Origin: Streptomyces fildesensis
GTDB lineage: Bacteria > Actinomycetota > Actinomycetes > Streptomycetales > Streptomycetaceae
Length of the DNA: 64,000 bases
Direction: 5' to 3'
NCBI RefSeq assembly: GCF_016107395.1
Contig: NZ_JAAIKO010000001.1
Location: forward strand, 124,001-188,000
Numbering within the stretch: the first letter of the stretch is position 1; every line of letters begins with the position of its first letter. The notes under the pieces were generated by a model. It made no database searches. It had not been told where the DNA came from and saw only the letters and a list, made by a program, of their open reading frames with translations. Below, piece by piece: positions 34,260-43,182 of this stretch. Position numbers and translations under genes: made by a program.

Positions 34260-34709
34260 CTACGCGCCCACCCACTCTTCTTGGCCGTCGGCGAAGGTCT
34301 GGTGCTTCCAGATCGGCACTTCGGCCTTGAGCTCGTCGATCAGCCGCCGGCAGGCCTCGAACGCCTCGCCGCGGTGCGGACACGAGACTGCCACGACGAC
34401 CGCCAAATCGCCCACTTGGAGGTCACCCACACGGTGTACCGCGGCGAGCGCCCGGACCGGGAACTCCGCCGCGATCTTCTCCGCGATCCGCCGCATCTCC
34501 GCTTCCGCGGTGGGGTGCGACGAGTAGCCGAGACCCGTCACCTCGGCGCCGGAACCGCCGTCGTGGTCCCGTACGGTCCCGACGAACAGCGCCGTACCCC
34601 CCGCGGCCTCGTGCCCGACGGCCGCGAAGACCTCGTCCACGGACAGGGGCGTGTCGCGGATCTCCAGGAGCCGGATCGGGTTCTGCGCGTCAGCGTGCGT
34701 CGGTGCCAT
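34260..34709 (-). CDS. moaE: Molybdopterin synthase catalytic subunit
   Basis: This 149-residue protein is the large subunit that transfers sulfur to precursor Z in molybdenum cofactor synthesis. Conserved MoaE stretches are present: GGTALFVGTVRDHDGG, GLGYSSHPTAEAEMRRI, HRVGDLQVGDLAVVVAVSCP, the HRGEAFEACR helix and the catalytic Lys region VPIWKHQTFADG. The ATG at 34709 gives MAPTHADAQ; an earlier in-frame start is less likely. No other moa gene is nearby, so the pathway is split across the chromosome. Confidence 0.95.
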   Translation of the reverse strand: MAPTHADAQNPIRLLEIRDTPLSVDEVFAAVGHEAAGGTALFVGTVRDHDGGSGAEVTGLGYSSHPTAEAEMRRIAEKIAAEFPVRALAAVHRVGDLQVGDLAVVVAVSCPHRGEAFEACRRLIDELKAEVPIWKHQTFADGQEEWVGA

Positions 34710-34827
34710 GCGGCACATGCTGCCTCATCCGCCCGCGATGCGGAAGTTCGATTCCGGTGGTTGGTCCGCCGGGGGTGGCGGCGCTTCCCGGAGCCGTAGC
34801 GGGAGCCCTACCGGAGCCGTGTACGAC

Positions 34828-35931
34828 CTAGATTCCGCGCCGCTTGCGGGCCCGGCGCACCAGCGCGGCCGTGCCCACCAGGGCGACCGTCGCGCCTGCC
34901 GCGCCCAGGGTGGTGGCGTCCTTGCGGCCCAGCCGGCGGCCCGCGACGGAGTTCCGGCCCGCGACCTCCTCCAGGAGCTGGGCCAGCACCTCCTCGTTGG
35001 TCCACTGGGGGCGCCAGCCCGCCTCGTGCAGCCGGCTGCCGCTGACCACCCACGGGTGCATCGTGTACGCCAGGTCGCCGGCCGGGGACGGGGTGAGGCC
35101 GAGGCGGTGCAGGCGGGAGGCGGCACCGAAGGCGATGGCCGGCGGCAACTCCATCCGGCGGATGCCCGACAGCTCCTCGACCTCCTCCTGCTCCAGCCAG
35201 CCGTCACAGCCGACGGCCATCTCCCCGTCGACCTTCTCCAGCACCGCGTACTCCAGTGCCGACACCAGGTCCTCGACGTGGCAGAACTGCCAGCAGGGCC
35301 GGCTGCCCGCCACCACCAGGAGCCGGGGCGACTCGAAATACCTGGTCAGCGCGGTGTCCGTGCCACCGACCAGCACGGCGGGGCGCAGGATCGTGACGTT
35401 CAGCCCAGGGTGGGCACGCGGCGCGCGGCGGCCCAGCCGTTCGATCTCCAGCAGGTCGTCGACGAAGCTGGCCTCGGCGGTGGCGCGCAGCGGGGCGTCC
35501 TCCGCGAGCGGCACGTCGTTGTCGGCCTGGGCGCCGTAGACCATCGCCGAGGTGCACAGCACCGCACGGCGCACCCCGGCGGCGGCCGCCGCGGTGAGCA
35601 CCGTCTGGGTGCCCCGCACGTTGAAGGCGGTACGCGCCTTGGGGTCGGACTCCAGATCGAGGTCGAGACCGAGATGGACGACGACGTCGACGCCGCGCAG
35701 TTTCTCGGCGATGGCGGGGTCGCGTACGTCGAGCACCCGCCAGGTCGCTCCGGGCACGTCCCCGCGGCGTTCGTCGATCGCGACGACCTTCTTGACCTCG
35801 TCGGACTCGACGAGACGCAGCGCGAGCAGACGGCCGAGGCCGGACGCCGCACCGGTGATCGCCACCACAGGGCCCGCGGGGGCCTTGGACGGGCTCCGCT
35901 CTGGGCGAACGTGTGCTTCTGGGGAACTCAC
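34828..35931 (-). CDS. Extended SDR family NAD-dependent epimerase/dehydratase-like protein
   Basis: This 367-residue protein has the SDR nucleotide-binding motif VAITGAASGLGRLLALRL (about residues 23-40) and DVVVHLGLDLDLES. The active-site region reads CTSAMVYGAQADND, where the Tyr is present but the expected Lys four residues later is Ala, so normal oxidoreductase activity is doubtful. The C-terminus has a membrane-like helix and a basic end (LVGTAALVRRARKRRGI). The start is GTG 35931 behind GGGAGACACCCG; the frame open to 37374 is antisense to the DUF2342 gene. It is divergent from that gene. Confidence 0.82.
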   Translation of the reverse strand: MSSPEAHVRPERSPSKAPAGPVVAITGAASGLGRLLALRLVESDEVKKVVAIDERRGDVPGATWRVLDVRDPAIAEKLRGVDVVVHLGLDLDLESDPKARTAFNVRGTQTVLTAAAAAGVRRAVLCTSAMVYGAQADNDVPLAEDAPLRATAEASFVDDLLEIERLGRRAPRAHPGLNVTILRPAVLVGGTDTALTRYFESPRLLVVAGSRPCWQFCHVEDLVSALEYAVLEKVDGEMAVGCDGWLEQEEVEELSGIRRMELPPAIAFGAASRLHRLGLTPSPAGDLAYTMHPWVVSGSRLHEAGWRPQWTNEEVLAQLLEEVAGRNSVAGRRLGRKDATTLGAAGATVALVGTAALVRRARKRRGI

Positions 35932-36060
35932 CGGGTGTCTCCCACGGTTGTTTCTGGTACGAGGTGCGCACTTGGTACGCAGCCATCCTGCCTGACTGGT
36001 GTCTAGGCTGGAGGTACAGCCCACAAGACACAGCCCCAACACATAGAGCCGAGGAAACCC

Positions 36061-37512
36061 GTGAGCGACCACCCATTCGGATTCGGCGTCCCTCCCGAGG
36101 AGCCCGAGGACGGGGACGAGGGCAAGAACCAGCGCGGCGACCGGCCGGGGCAGGGGCCTGCCGACAATCCCTTCGGTTTCGGTGGCGTGAACCCGTTCGG
36201 TGGCGCCGGCGGGGACAACCCGTTCGCCGCGATGTTCGGCTCCCTGAACCCCAACGATCTCGGTGCCGCCTTCCAGCAGCTCGGCCAGATGCTCTCGTAC
36301 GAGGGCGGCCCGGTGAACTGGGACATGGCCAAGGACATCGCACGCCAGACCGTCGCGCAGGGCACCGCGGACGGCGTCAAGGACGCGAGCGTCGGCCCGG
36401 CCGAGCGCTCCTGGGTCTCCGAGGCCATCCGGCTGGCCGACCTGTGGCTGGACGGGGCGACGTCGCTGCCCTCCGGCTCGGGCAGCGCTGTGGCGTGGAG
36501 CCGCGCCGAATGGGTCGAGGCGACCCTGCCGGCGTGGAAGGAACTGGTGGACCCGGTCGCGGAGCGGGTCGGCGCCGCCATGGGCGATGTGCTCCCCGAG
36601 GAGATGCAGGCCATGTCCGGGCCGCTGCTCGGCATGATGCGCTCCATGGGCGGAGCGATGTTCGGCAGCCAGATCGGCCAGGCGCTGGGCACCCTGGCGG
36701 GCGAGGTGGTCGGCTCCACCGACGTCAGCCTCCCGCTCGGCCCGGCCGGCAAGGCCGCGCTGCTCCCCGCGAACATCGCGGCCTTCGGTGAGGGCCTCGG
36801 CGTCCCGCAGGAGGAGGTGCGGCTGTACCTGGCGCTGCGCGAGGCCGCCCATCAGCGGCTCTTCGCCCATGTGCCGTGGCTGCGGGCGCATCTGTTCGGC
36901 GCCGTCGAGGGTTACGCACGGGGCATCAAGGTCGACACGGCGAAGCTGGAGGACGCGGTCGGCCAGCTCGACCCGTCGAACCCCGAGGCCATGCAGGAAG
37001 CGCTGGCGCAGGGCATGTTCCAGCCCGAGGACACCCCCGAGCAGAAGGCCGCCCTGGCCCGGCTGGAAACGGCGCTCGCGCTCGTCGAGGGCTGGGTGGA
37101 CGCGGTCGTGCACGCCGCCGCCGCGCCGCATCTGCCGTCCGCCGCCGCGCTGCGCGAGACGCTGCGCCGCCGCCGGGCGACCGGTGGCCCCGCCGAGCAG
37201 ACGTTCGCGACGCTCATCGGTCTGGAGCTGCGCCCGCGCCGGCTGCGGGACGCCTCCCGGCTGTGGGCCTCGCTGACCGACGCCCGCGGTGTCGACGGCC
37301 GCGACGGCCTGTGGGAGCACCCGGACATGCTGCCCACCGCGGAGGACCTGGACGACCCGGACGGCTTCGTGCACCGCGAGTCCGCCGACTTCTCCGAGCT
37401 CGACAAGATGCTCGGCGAGGCCGCCGAGAAGCGGCTGACCAAGGACGAGCCGAAGAAGTCGGACGACGGTCCCAGCGCTTCCGACGAGACCAAGGACGAC
37501 GAGGGCAAGTGA
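36061..37512 (+). CDS. DUF2342 / zinc-dependent-metalloprotease-like protein
   Basis: This 483-residue protein has an acidic Gly/Pro-rich start (FGFGVPPEEPEDGDEGKNQR) and a helical core typical of DUF2342, a family annotated as zinc-dependent metalloprotease-like. In the position of HExxH the sequence reads ALREAAHQRLFAHVPWL: the first His is replaced by Arg, leaving Glu and the second His, so catalysis is not assured. A run GMMRSMGGAMFGSQIGQALG is Gly/Met-rich. The C-terminal tail is Lys/Asp-rich. The GTG start at 36061 lies behind GAGGAAACCC, and the stop overlaps the NUDIX gene (GTGA). Confidence 0.8.
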   Translation: MSDHPFGFGVPPEEPEDGDEGKNQRGDRPGQGPADNPFGFGGVNPFGGAGGDNPFAAMFGSLNPNDLGAAFQQLGQMLSYEGGPVNWDMAKDIARQTVAQGTADGVKDASVGPAERSWVSEAIRLADLWLDGATSLPSGSGSAVAWSRAEWVEATLPAWKELVDPVAERVGAAMGDVLPEEMQAMSGPLLGMMRSMGGAMFGSQIGQALGTLAGEVVGSTDVSLPLGPAGKAALLPANIAAFGEGLGVPQEEVRLYLALREAAHQRLFAHVPWLRAHLFGAVEGYARGIKVDTAKLEDAVGQLDPSNPEAMQEALAQGMFQPEDTPEQKAALARLETALALVEGWVDAVVHAAAAPHLPSAAALRETLRRRRATGGPAEQTFATLIGLELRPRRLRDASRLWASLTDARGVDGRDGLWEHPDMLPTAEDLDDPDGFVHRESADFSELDKMLGEAAEKRLTKDEPKKSDDGPSASDETKDDEGK

Positions 37513-38036
37513 GTCTGCACGCGGACGCGGTGCGCGTCCTGAAGGACTGGGACGCGCCGGACGCCGGTCAGGAACAGCTGCGGCTGGAGTACCTCGACCA
37601 TCTCGACAGCAGTCCCGACGGCATGTGGAAGGCCTCGCAGCCGGGGCACATCACCGCCAGCGCGCTGGTGGTGGACCCGGTGACCGGGCGGGTGCTGCTG
37701 ACGCTGCACAAGAAGCTGAAGATGTGGCTCCAGATGGGCGGCCACTGCGAGCCGGAGGACGCCACTCTGGCGGCCGCCGCGCTGCGTGAGGCCACCGAGG
37801 AGTCCGGCATTCCCGGGCTGACGCTGCTGCGTCCTGAGCCGGTGAACCTGGACCGGCACTCCACGCCCTGCGCCTGGCATCTGGATGTGCAGTACGCGGC
37901 GGTCGCGCCGGCCGGCGCGGTCGAGGCGATCAGCGAGGAGTCGCTGGACCTGCGCTGGTACGGCTACGACGAGGTCGGCTCGGTCGCCGACGGTTCGGTG
38001 GAGACACTGCTGGCCCGTACCCGCGCGCTGCTCTGA
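37509..38036 (+). CDS. NUDIX hydrolase
   Basis: This 175-residue protein carries a NUDIX-type box (GGHCEPEDATLAAAALREAT then EESG, about residues 77-100), with the RExxEE metal-binding core. Upstream residues (GHITASALVVDPVTGRVLLT) form the typical first strands. The substrate is unknown; Streptomyces proteins with this GGHxEPxD variant are undefined. The GTG start at 37509 overlaps the DUF2342 stop, implying translational coupling and perhaps a shared function. It is convergent with the AIM24 gene. Confidence 0.88.
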   Translation: MSLHADAVRVLKDWDAPDAGQEQLRLEYLDHLDSSPDGMWKASQPGHITASALVVDPVTGRVLLTLHKKLKMWLQMGGHCEPEDATLAAAALREATEESGIPGLTLLRPEPVNLDRHSTPCAWHLDVQYAAVAPAGAVEAISEESLDLRWYGYDEVGSVADGSVETLLARTRALL

Positions 38037-38072
38037 GGCGGCGCGCGGGCACGGCCCGTACGTACGGCAGGA

Positions 38073-38843
38073 TCAGCGGTTGTTGGTCCAGATGTTGCCC
38101 AGGTTCTGGGCGTGGGCGCCCGCCTGGCCCACCCCGAACTGGGCCCGCAGGCCCTGGCCGATCTCCGCGTTCTGCGGCGGCATCAGCTCGCTGGGCTGCA
38201 CCAGGACGTATCCCTGGCCCACGAAGTTGAGCTCCCAGCCCTCTCCGGTGTTGCCGCGCCGGCGGTAGACCGAGGAACTGCTGGTCTGCGCCTGCATCTG
38301 GACCCGCAGCGAGGAGGACCAGGCGACCACCGCGTCGGCGTCGCAGGAGACGTACTTGTCCGGGGTCACCGGCATCAGCAGCGGCTTGCCCGAGGTCATC
38401 AGCGCGACCTTGCCCTGGCCCGAGATGTTCAGGTTGTAGGCGCCGGTGCCGGACAGGCCGAACTGGCTGTCCACGGCGATCACGTCCCAGTGCAGCCCGG
38501 AGTCGAGGGCGAGCACATAGGCGCTGTCCACGGTGAGGCCGTCATGGTCGACGTCCACGACGTGGATGTGCTGGGCCAGGTTGGCGAGGTAGACCGTGCC
38601 CTGCCCGGAGCAGCGCATCAGGTCCAGGCCCTCGCCGGTGGCCATGCGCGCGCCGCCCTGGTTGCGTGACTGGTACTCGCCGTCGAATTCGATCATGCCC
38701 TGGTAGGCGACCATCGCGCCCTTGCGGGCGAGACAGTCACGGCCGGAGTTGCCCTCCAGCTTGACCCGCAACAGGTACGGATTCTGGAGTGCGTAGAGGT
38801 CGTTCGACTGGACCTCGGTGTTCGCGAAAAGCGGGCTCTGCAT
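38073..38843 (-). CDS. AIM24 family protein, third gene of the TerD-AIM24 operon
   Basis: This 256-residue protein is a single AIM24 domain: a beta-rich fold with repeated Gly-containing strands, such as CLARKGAMVAYQGMIEFDGE, LMRCSGQGTVYLANLAQHIH and WELNFVGQGYVLVQPSELMP. AIM24 in yeast is a mitochondrial membrane-associated protein; bacterial members are uncharacterised. It is clearly paralogous to the two genes upstream and begins 15 bp after the second one. An ATG at 38843 gives MQSPLFANTEVQ. Confidence 0.85.
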   Translation of the reverse strand: MQSPLFANTEVQSNDLYALQNPYLLRVKLEGNSGRDCLARKGAMVAYQGMIEFDGEYQSRNQGGARMATGEGLDLMRCSGQGTVYLANLAQHIHVVDVDHDGLTVDSAYVLALDSGLHWDVIAVDSQFGLSGTGAYNLNISGQGKVALMTSGKPLLMPVTPDKYVSCDADAVVAWSSSLRVQMQAQTSSSSVYRRRGNTGEGWELNFVGQGYVLVQPSELMPPQNAEIGQGLRAQFGVGQAGAHAQNLGNIWTNNR

Positions 38844-38858
38844 ATCGGTCGCTCCCCC

Positions 38859-39542
38859 TCAGCCCCGTGCCCGGAGGCGGTCTGTGCTGTCCTCGCTGGG
38901 CTGTACCACCACGAAGCCCTGGCCGGAGAACGCGATCTGGAACGCCTCGCCGCTGCCCCGCCCGATCAGGGAGGACGCCTTGAAGCTGCGCTTGGCCTTC
39001 ATCTTGAGCCCCGACGACCAGGCGACGAGTGCGTCCGGGTCGACGTAGGTCTCGTCGGCGCCGCTTCCGCAGTCGACGACGATCGGTGTGCCGCGGGAGG
39101 TGATGGCGACCCAGCCGGTGCCCTTCACCCCCACGTTGAACAGGCCCTGGCCGGCGAACTTGGCGAGCCCCTTGACCCGCTCGACGCCCCACTGGAGGTG
39201 CGCGTCGAAGGCGAGCAGGTTGGTGCCGTTGACCGACAGGGACTCGTTGTTGAGATTGACGCACACCACGTCGGCGCCGTAGTCGGCCAGATAGAGCAGG
39301 CCGTCGCCGGTGCACTTCATCAACGGGGCGCCCTCACCGGTGAGCCACTGCGAGGCCATCTGCCGGACGGCCGGCGGATTGGGCTCGTACTGGACGAAGC
39401 CCTCGTACGCGACCATCGAGCCGGTACGGGCGAACAGGTCCTGGCCGGTCTGCATGGCGACCTTGAGCATCGCCGAGCCGTGGGTCTCCATCCGGGCGGA
39501 CACCGGGGTCGGTGCGTAGCCCGCGATCATCTGCTGGTCCAT
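38859..39542 (-). CDS. AIM24 family protein, second gene of the operon
   Basis: This 227-residue AIM24 domain protein starts MDQQMIAGYAPTPVSARMET and has the same strand pattern as its neighbours (LFARTGSMVAYEGFVQYEPN, LMKCTGDGLLYLADYGADVV, and QIAFSGQGFVVVQPSED at the end). It begins six bases after the TerD-AIM24 gene and 15 bases before the third copy, so the three form one transcription unit. The copies have diverged well beyond recent duplication. Confidence 0.87.
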   Translation of the reverse strand: MDQQMIAGYAPTPVSARMETHGSAMLKVAMQTGQDLFARTGSMVAYEGFVQYEPNPPAVRQMASQWLTGEGAPLMKCTGDGLLYLADYGADVVCVNLNNESLSVNGTNLLAFDAHLQWGVERVKGLAKFAGQGLFNVGVKGTGWVAITSRGTPIVVDCGSGADETYVDPDALVAWSSGLKMKAKRSFKASSLIGRGSGEAFQIAFSGQGFVVVQPSEDSTDRLRARG

Positions 39543-39548
39543 TGCGGG

Positions 39549-41126
39549 TCACACCTCGTAGGGCTGGACGACGATGAAGTTGCCGGGAGCGCCGCGGAAC
39601 TGGAGGTTCACGGTCTCTCCGCTGTGGCCGGGGTAGGCGTTCCTCCGCAGCCGGACCTGGCTGGAGATGATCACCTGGGAGGCCGCCGACCAGGCGACGA
39701 TCGCATTGCAGTCCGCGTACGTGGTCGGGGTGACGGGCAGCACCACGGGGGTGCCATGGGTCTTGACGATGATCGTTCCGGTGCCCTGGAACTGCATCGT
39801 GAACAGCGCGCCGCCGGGGATGCCGTGGCCCTCGATCCTGCGCACCTCGTACTGCAGGCTCTCGTCGAAGGCGAGCACGTTCTCCGAGGAGACGCAGATG
39901 GCATCGCCCTGGAGTTCGATCGGGTGCAGGTGGGCGCCGTTCTCCGCGAAGAAGACCTGGCCCTGGCCGGTGCAGCGCATCAGCTGCATCTCCTGGCCGG
40001 TGGCGCCGCCGACGATCCGGCCGGCGAACCCGGCACCCTTGTAGCTGTATTCGACCTTGCCCTGGTACAGAACCATGCTGCCCTGGCGGGCGAGCACCGG
40101 CTGGCCGCCGGCCTGCGAGAGGTCGGCCCGCATCATCTTGTTGTTCTGCTGCGTCCACCGCTGGCCGGTGGGCGTCTCACGGAACTTCTGCATGGCGCCG
40201 GAGATCCCGCCGGCCGGCTGGCCCGCCTGCGGCTGGCCGTACGGTGCCGGCTGGCCCGGTACCTGGCCGAACTGCGGCTGGCCCGGCGGCTGGCCGAACT
40301 GCGGCTGCCCGTACTGCGGCGGGCCGGGCGGCTGGCCGAACTGCTGGCCGGGCACCTGTCCGGGGGGCGGCTGCGGCGGCGGGACCTGGCCGAACTGCGG
40401 CTGGCCGGGCGCCTGCGGCGGAGTGACCAGCGGCGCGATCATGGTCTGCTGCTGGTGGATGGACGGGTTGCCCGGGGGCGGCGTGAACCCCTGCCCGGCG
40501 GCGGGAGCGCCGAACGAGGGGGCGGGCGCGGCACCGCCGGGCGGCGGTGCGAAGCCCGGGGCCCCGGCCTGCTGCGGAGGCGCGGCGGCCGGCGCCTCTT
40601 CGGCGACCTCGCCGCCGAAGTTGCGCAGCAGCGCGTCCAGTCCGCCGTCGAAGCCCTGGCCGACGGCGGCGAAGCGCCAGACGTCCTTGAGGTACACATC
40701 GGCGAGCATCACCGCGCGCTCGGTGCTGAACTCGGCGCCGGTGAAGGTGTAGCGCGCGACTTCCTCACCGCCGGCGACGATACGGATGTACCCGGGTCCG
40801 ACCTGCGACATCTGGCCGTTGCCGTCGATGGTCGCGGTGAAGGAGAGCTTGCGGATCTTGGGGGGAATCCGGTCGAGCGTCACACGGAAGGACTCGCTGT
40901 CCCCCGCCTGCGCGCCGAGCTGCTGGATGGATTCCTCGGGCGACTTGGGCTGGTTGAAGAAGATGAAGTAACTGTCGTCGGACAGCTGCTCCTTCTCGTC
41001 GAGCCCGAAGCAGCTGATGTCGAACGACAGGCCGGGTCCGGCGATCTGCACACCGATGTACAGATCCGTCCCCGCCGTGAGATCACTGATCTTGGCCTTG
41101 TGGCCACGCTGGAATTCCCTGGCCAT
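39549..41126 (-). CDS. TerD-AIM24 fusion protein, first gene of the operon
   Basis: This 525-residue protein fuses an N-terminal TerD-like domain (about residues 1-170) to a C-terminal AIM24 domain (about 330-525). The TerD part includes GTDLYIGVQIAGPGLSFDIS, DSYFIFFNQPKSPEES and MLADVYLKDVWRFAAVGQGF. Between them lies a 150-residue Pro/Gln/Gly-rich linker with repeated QPQFGQ and PPGQP units, like a disordered tether. TerD proteins bind calcium and belong to chemical-stress (tellurite, phage) systems. The AIM24 part contains LARQGSMVLYQGKVEYSYKG and LMRCTGQGQVFFAENG. The fusion directly links the two families. Confidence 0.88.
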   Translation of the reverse strand: MAREFQRGHKAKISDLTAGTDLYIGVQIAGPGLSFDISCFGLDEKEQLSDDSYFIFFNQPKSPEESIQQLGAQAGDSESFRVTLDRIPPKIRKLSFTATIDGNGQMSQVGPGYIRIVAGGEEVARYTFTGAEFSTERAVMLADVYLKDVWRFAAVGQGFDGGLDALLRNFGGEVAEEAPAAAPPQQAGAPGFAPPPGGAAPAPSFGAPAAGQGFTPPPGNPSIHQQQTMIAPLVTPPQAPGQPQFGQVPPPQPPPGQVPGQQFGQPPGPPQYGQPQFGQPPGQPQFGQVPGQPAPYGQPQAGQPAGGISGAMQKFRETPTGQRWTQQNNKMMRADLSQAGGQPVLARQGSMVLYQGKVEYSYKGAGFAGRIVGGATGQEMQLMRCTGQGQVFFAENGAHLHPIELQGDAICVSSENVLAFDESLQYEVRRIEGHGIPGGALFTMQFQGTGTIIVKTHGTPVVLPVTPTTYADCNAIVAWSAASQVIISSQVRLRRNAYPGHSGETVNLQFRGAPGNFIVVQPYEV

Positions 41127-41196
41127 ACGAACGACCGTCCCCCATCCCGTAAATGCATGTGCGTTGCGACAGGCTAGCCCCTGGCCCCGACAGCGG

Positions 41197-41772
41197 CTAT
41201 TCCTCGCGGGCGGTGGGCAGCTCCGGCAGCCGGCCGGCCGCCACGACCCCCTCGAGATATCCGCGGGCCCGTTCGGTCCGCGGATACGACTCCAGCAGCT
41301 TCCAGAAGCTCGGGCCGTGGCCCGGTACCAGCAGATGCGCGAGTTCGTGCAGCAGAACGTAGTCGATGACGTACTCGGGCATGCCCTGCAGCCGGTGGGA
41401 GAGACGGATGCTGCCCTCGGAGGGGGTGCAGGACCCCCAGCGGGAGTTCTGGTTGGTGACCCAGCGGACGGTGTCCGGTTCCGCTCGGGCGTCCAGATAC
41501 TGCTCGGAGAGCTGGGCGGCGCGGGTGAAGAGCTCGTCGTCGCCGAGCATCCGCTTGCTCTCCTGCGCCGCGAGTTTCTCGAGCATCACCGTCACCCAGC
41601 GTTGCTCCTCGGCGACCGACATCCGGGCCGGAATGAGGACGACGGTGCGGTCCCCCTCGCGGTAGGCCGAGACCGTCCGGCGCCTTCGGGCGCTGCGGCG
41701 CACTTCGACCTCACTCGTCCGGGAGGTGAGGGACTGCTGGCTGGAGAGGTCATGCGCGGGGTCGGCGGACAC
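41197..41772 (-). CDS. YgjP/WLM-type metallopeptidase (M48-related)
   Basis: This 191-residue protein has the family motifs RWGSCTPSEGSIRLSHRLQ and the zinc site LLHELAHLLVPGHGPSFW (HExxH with a downstream His). The N-terminal part is basic (VRRSARRRRTVSAYREGD). YgjP-like proteins are predicted metal-dependent proteases of unknown target. It is 70 bp upstream of the TerD-AIM24 gene on the same strand, so it may be cotranscribed. Confidence 0.88.
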   Translation of the reverse strand: MSADPAHDLSSQQSLTSRTSEVEVRRSARRRRTVSAYREGDRTVVLIPARMSVAEEQRWVTVMLEKLAAQESKRMLGDDELFTRAAQLSEQYLDARAEPDTVRWVTNQNSRWGSCTPSEGSIRLSHRLQGMPEYVIDYVLLHELAHLLVPGHGPSFWKLLESYPRTERARGYLEGVVAAGRLPELPTAREE

Positions 41773-41995
41773 GCTCCGACGTTACCGGGTGGGGGTCCGC
41801 GAAGTCCCGTCCCCAGGCCGGTCGGCGAGGGAATCACCTCGCTTCGTGCGCATATTGAACGACTATCCCTCACAACCTGTGGATAACTTTTCGTCACCGT
41901 CGGCGTCCGCGTGCATTCTGTGACTGCCGCATTACAGCGATGCGGAAACTGGTGCGGATCTTGAATGGATTCGCGGTGATCCACCGGGGGTGGCC

Positions 41996-43162
41996 ATGCG
42001 TCCCATGCTCAAAACCGCCATGCGGCGCAGTTGGCGCAACCGCGAGAGCGTGCAGTTCGGAATTGATCCGGCGCACGCGGTCGTCCTGGACTCGGTCGAC
42101 GGCGCGGCGGCGGGATTCCTGGATCTGCTGGACGGCACCCGCGGGGCGGCCCTGCTGACCCGGGACGCCGAGGCGCTGGGGCTGGGAGCGCAGCAGGTCC
42201 GGCAGTTGCTGGGGCTGCTCGCCGAGGGCGGTGTGCTGGACGATGCGGCGGCGCATGCCCGGCTGTCCGAGGCGGTCCGGCACCGGACGGCGGCGATCGA
42301 CCGGCTGCGGCCCGACCTTGCCGCGCTGTCCGTCGTGCACGCGGGTCCCGGCGGCGCGGCCGGCCGGATGCGGGACCGGCGGGCGGCGCGGGTGCGGGTC
42401 CGCGGCGCGGGCCGGGTCGGGGCGGCCGTCGCCGCGCTGCTGTCGGCGGCCGGCGTCGGCCGGGTGGAGGTGCTGGACGGCGGACGGGTCGAGCCGTGGG
42501 ACGTGAGCCCGGGCGGCATCCCGGCCGAGCACATCGGTGACCGGCGGGACGCGGCCGCCCGCGGGGCGGTGCGCCGGGCCGCGCCCGATCCGCGCGCGGC
42601 GGCGCTCGGCCGCCGGGGACCCCGGGCCGGGCGCGGGCCCGGACAGGAGCCGGAGGATTCCCGGCTCTCGCTGGTCGTGGTGGCCCCGCGCGACGGGCTG
42701 GCGGCCTACGCTCCGGAGCCCCGGGAGGCGGAACGGCTGCTCGCGGCGGGCATCCCGCACCTCTATACGGGCGTCGTCGAAGGCATGGGAGTGGTCGGCC
42801 CGCTCGTCGTTCCGGGGCGTACCGGCTGTGCGGGCTGTCTGGCGCTGCGGCTGGCGGACGCGGATCCCGCGTGGCCGCGGATGCTCGCCCAGCTCCGATC
42901 GGGCCGGGCGCCCGCGGTTCCGGCCTGCGACATCGCCCTGGCGACGACGGTCGCGGGGCTCGCCGCCGCCCATGCGCTGGCCTTCCTCGACGGCGGAAGT
43001 CCGCCGAGTTCCGGGGCCCGGGTGGAGATCGCGCTGGCCCGGCTGTCCATGGAAGTACGACCGGTTCCCGGTGACATCAGATGCGGTTGTGGTGCGGGAA
43101 ATGACCCGAGGGTGGTGCTGCCCGCCGCGCCGCGAGTGCGGAGAGGCACAATGGCCGGGTGA
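41996..43162 (+). CDS. ThiF/E1-like adenylyltransferase family protein, orphan
   Basis: This 388-residue protein has an N-terminal region like that seen in RiPP or E1-like precursor-binding proteins, then a ThiF-type Rossmann core (RVRVRGAGRVGAAVAALLSA, then VGRVEVLDGGRVEPWDVSPG). Zinc-binding cysteines are CAGC in RTGCAGCLALRLAD and CGCGAG near the C-terminus. The Gly-rich first loop is GAGRVG rather than the usual GxGGxG, so ATP use is uncertain. An unusual Arg-rich insertion occurs around residues 180-220. The ATG at 41996 has a GGGGG ahead; GTG 41990 is possible. No ubiquitin-like or precursor gene is nearby. Its stop lies 20 bp before the ABC1 kinase. Confidence 0.72.
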   Translation: MRPMLKTAMRRSWRNRESVQFGIDPAHAVVLDSVDGAAAGFLDLLDGTRGAALLTRDAEALGLGAQQVRQLLGLLAEGGVLDDAAAHARLSEAVRHRTAAIDRLRPDLAALSVVHAGPGGAAGRMRDRRAARVRVRGAGRVGAAVAALLSAAGVGRVEVLDGGRVEPWDVSPGGIPAEHIGDRRDAAARGAVRRAAPDPRAAALGRRGPRAGRGPGQEPEDSRLSLVVVAPRDGLAAYAPEPREAERLLAAGIPHLYTGVVEGMGVVGPLVVPGRTGCAGCLALRLADADPAWPRMLAQLRSGRAPAVPACDIALATTVAGLAAAHALAFLDGGSPPSSGARVEIALARLSMEVRPVPGDIRCGCGAGNDPRVVLPAAPRVRRGTMAG

Positions 43163-43182
43163 CCGACGGGAATGAGGAGCGC

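Noticed and set aside
34828..37374. An 848-codon frame on the minus strand covering the SDR gene and beyond
   Set aside because: Upstream of 35931 it is the antisense of the DUF2342 gene; the SDR fold begins at the GTG 35931.
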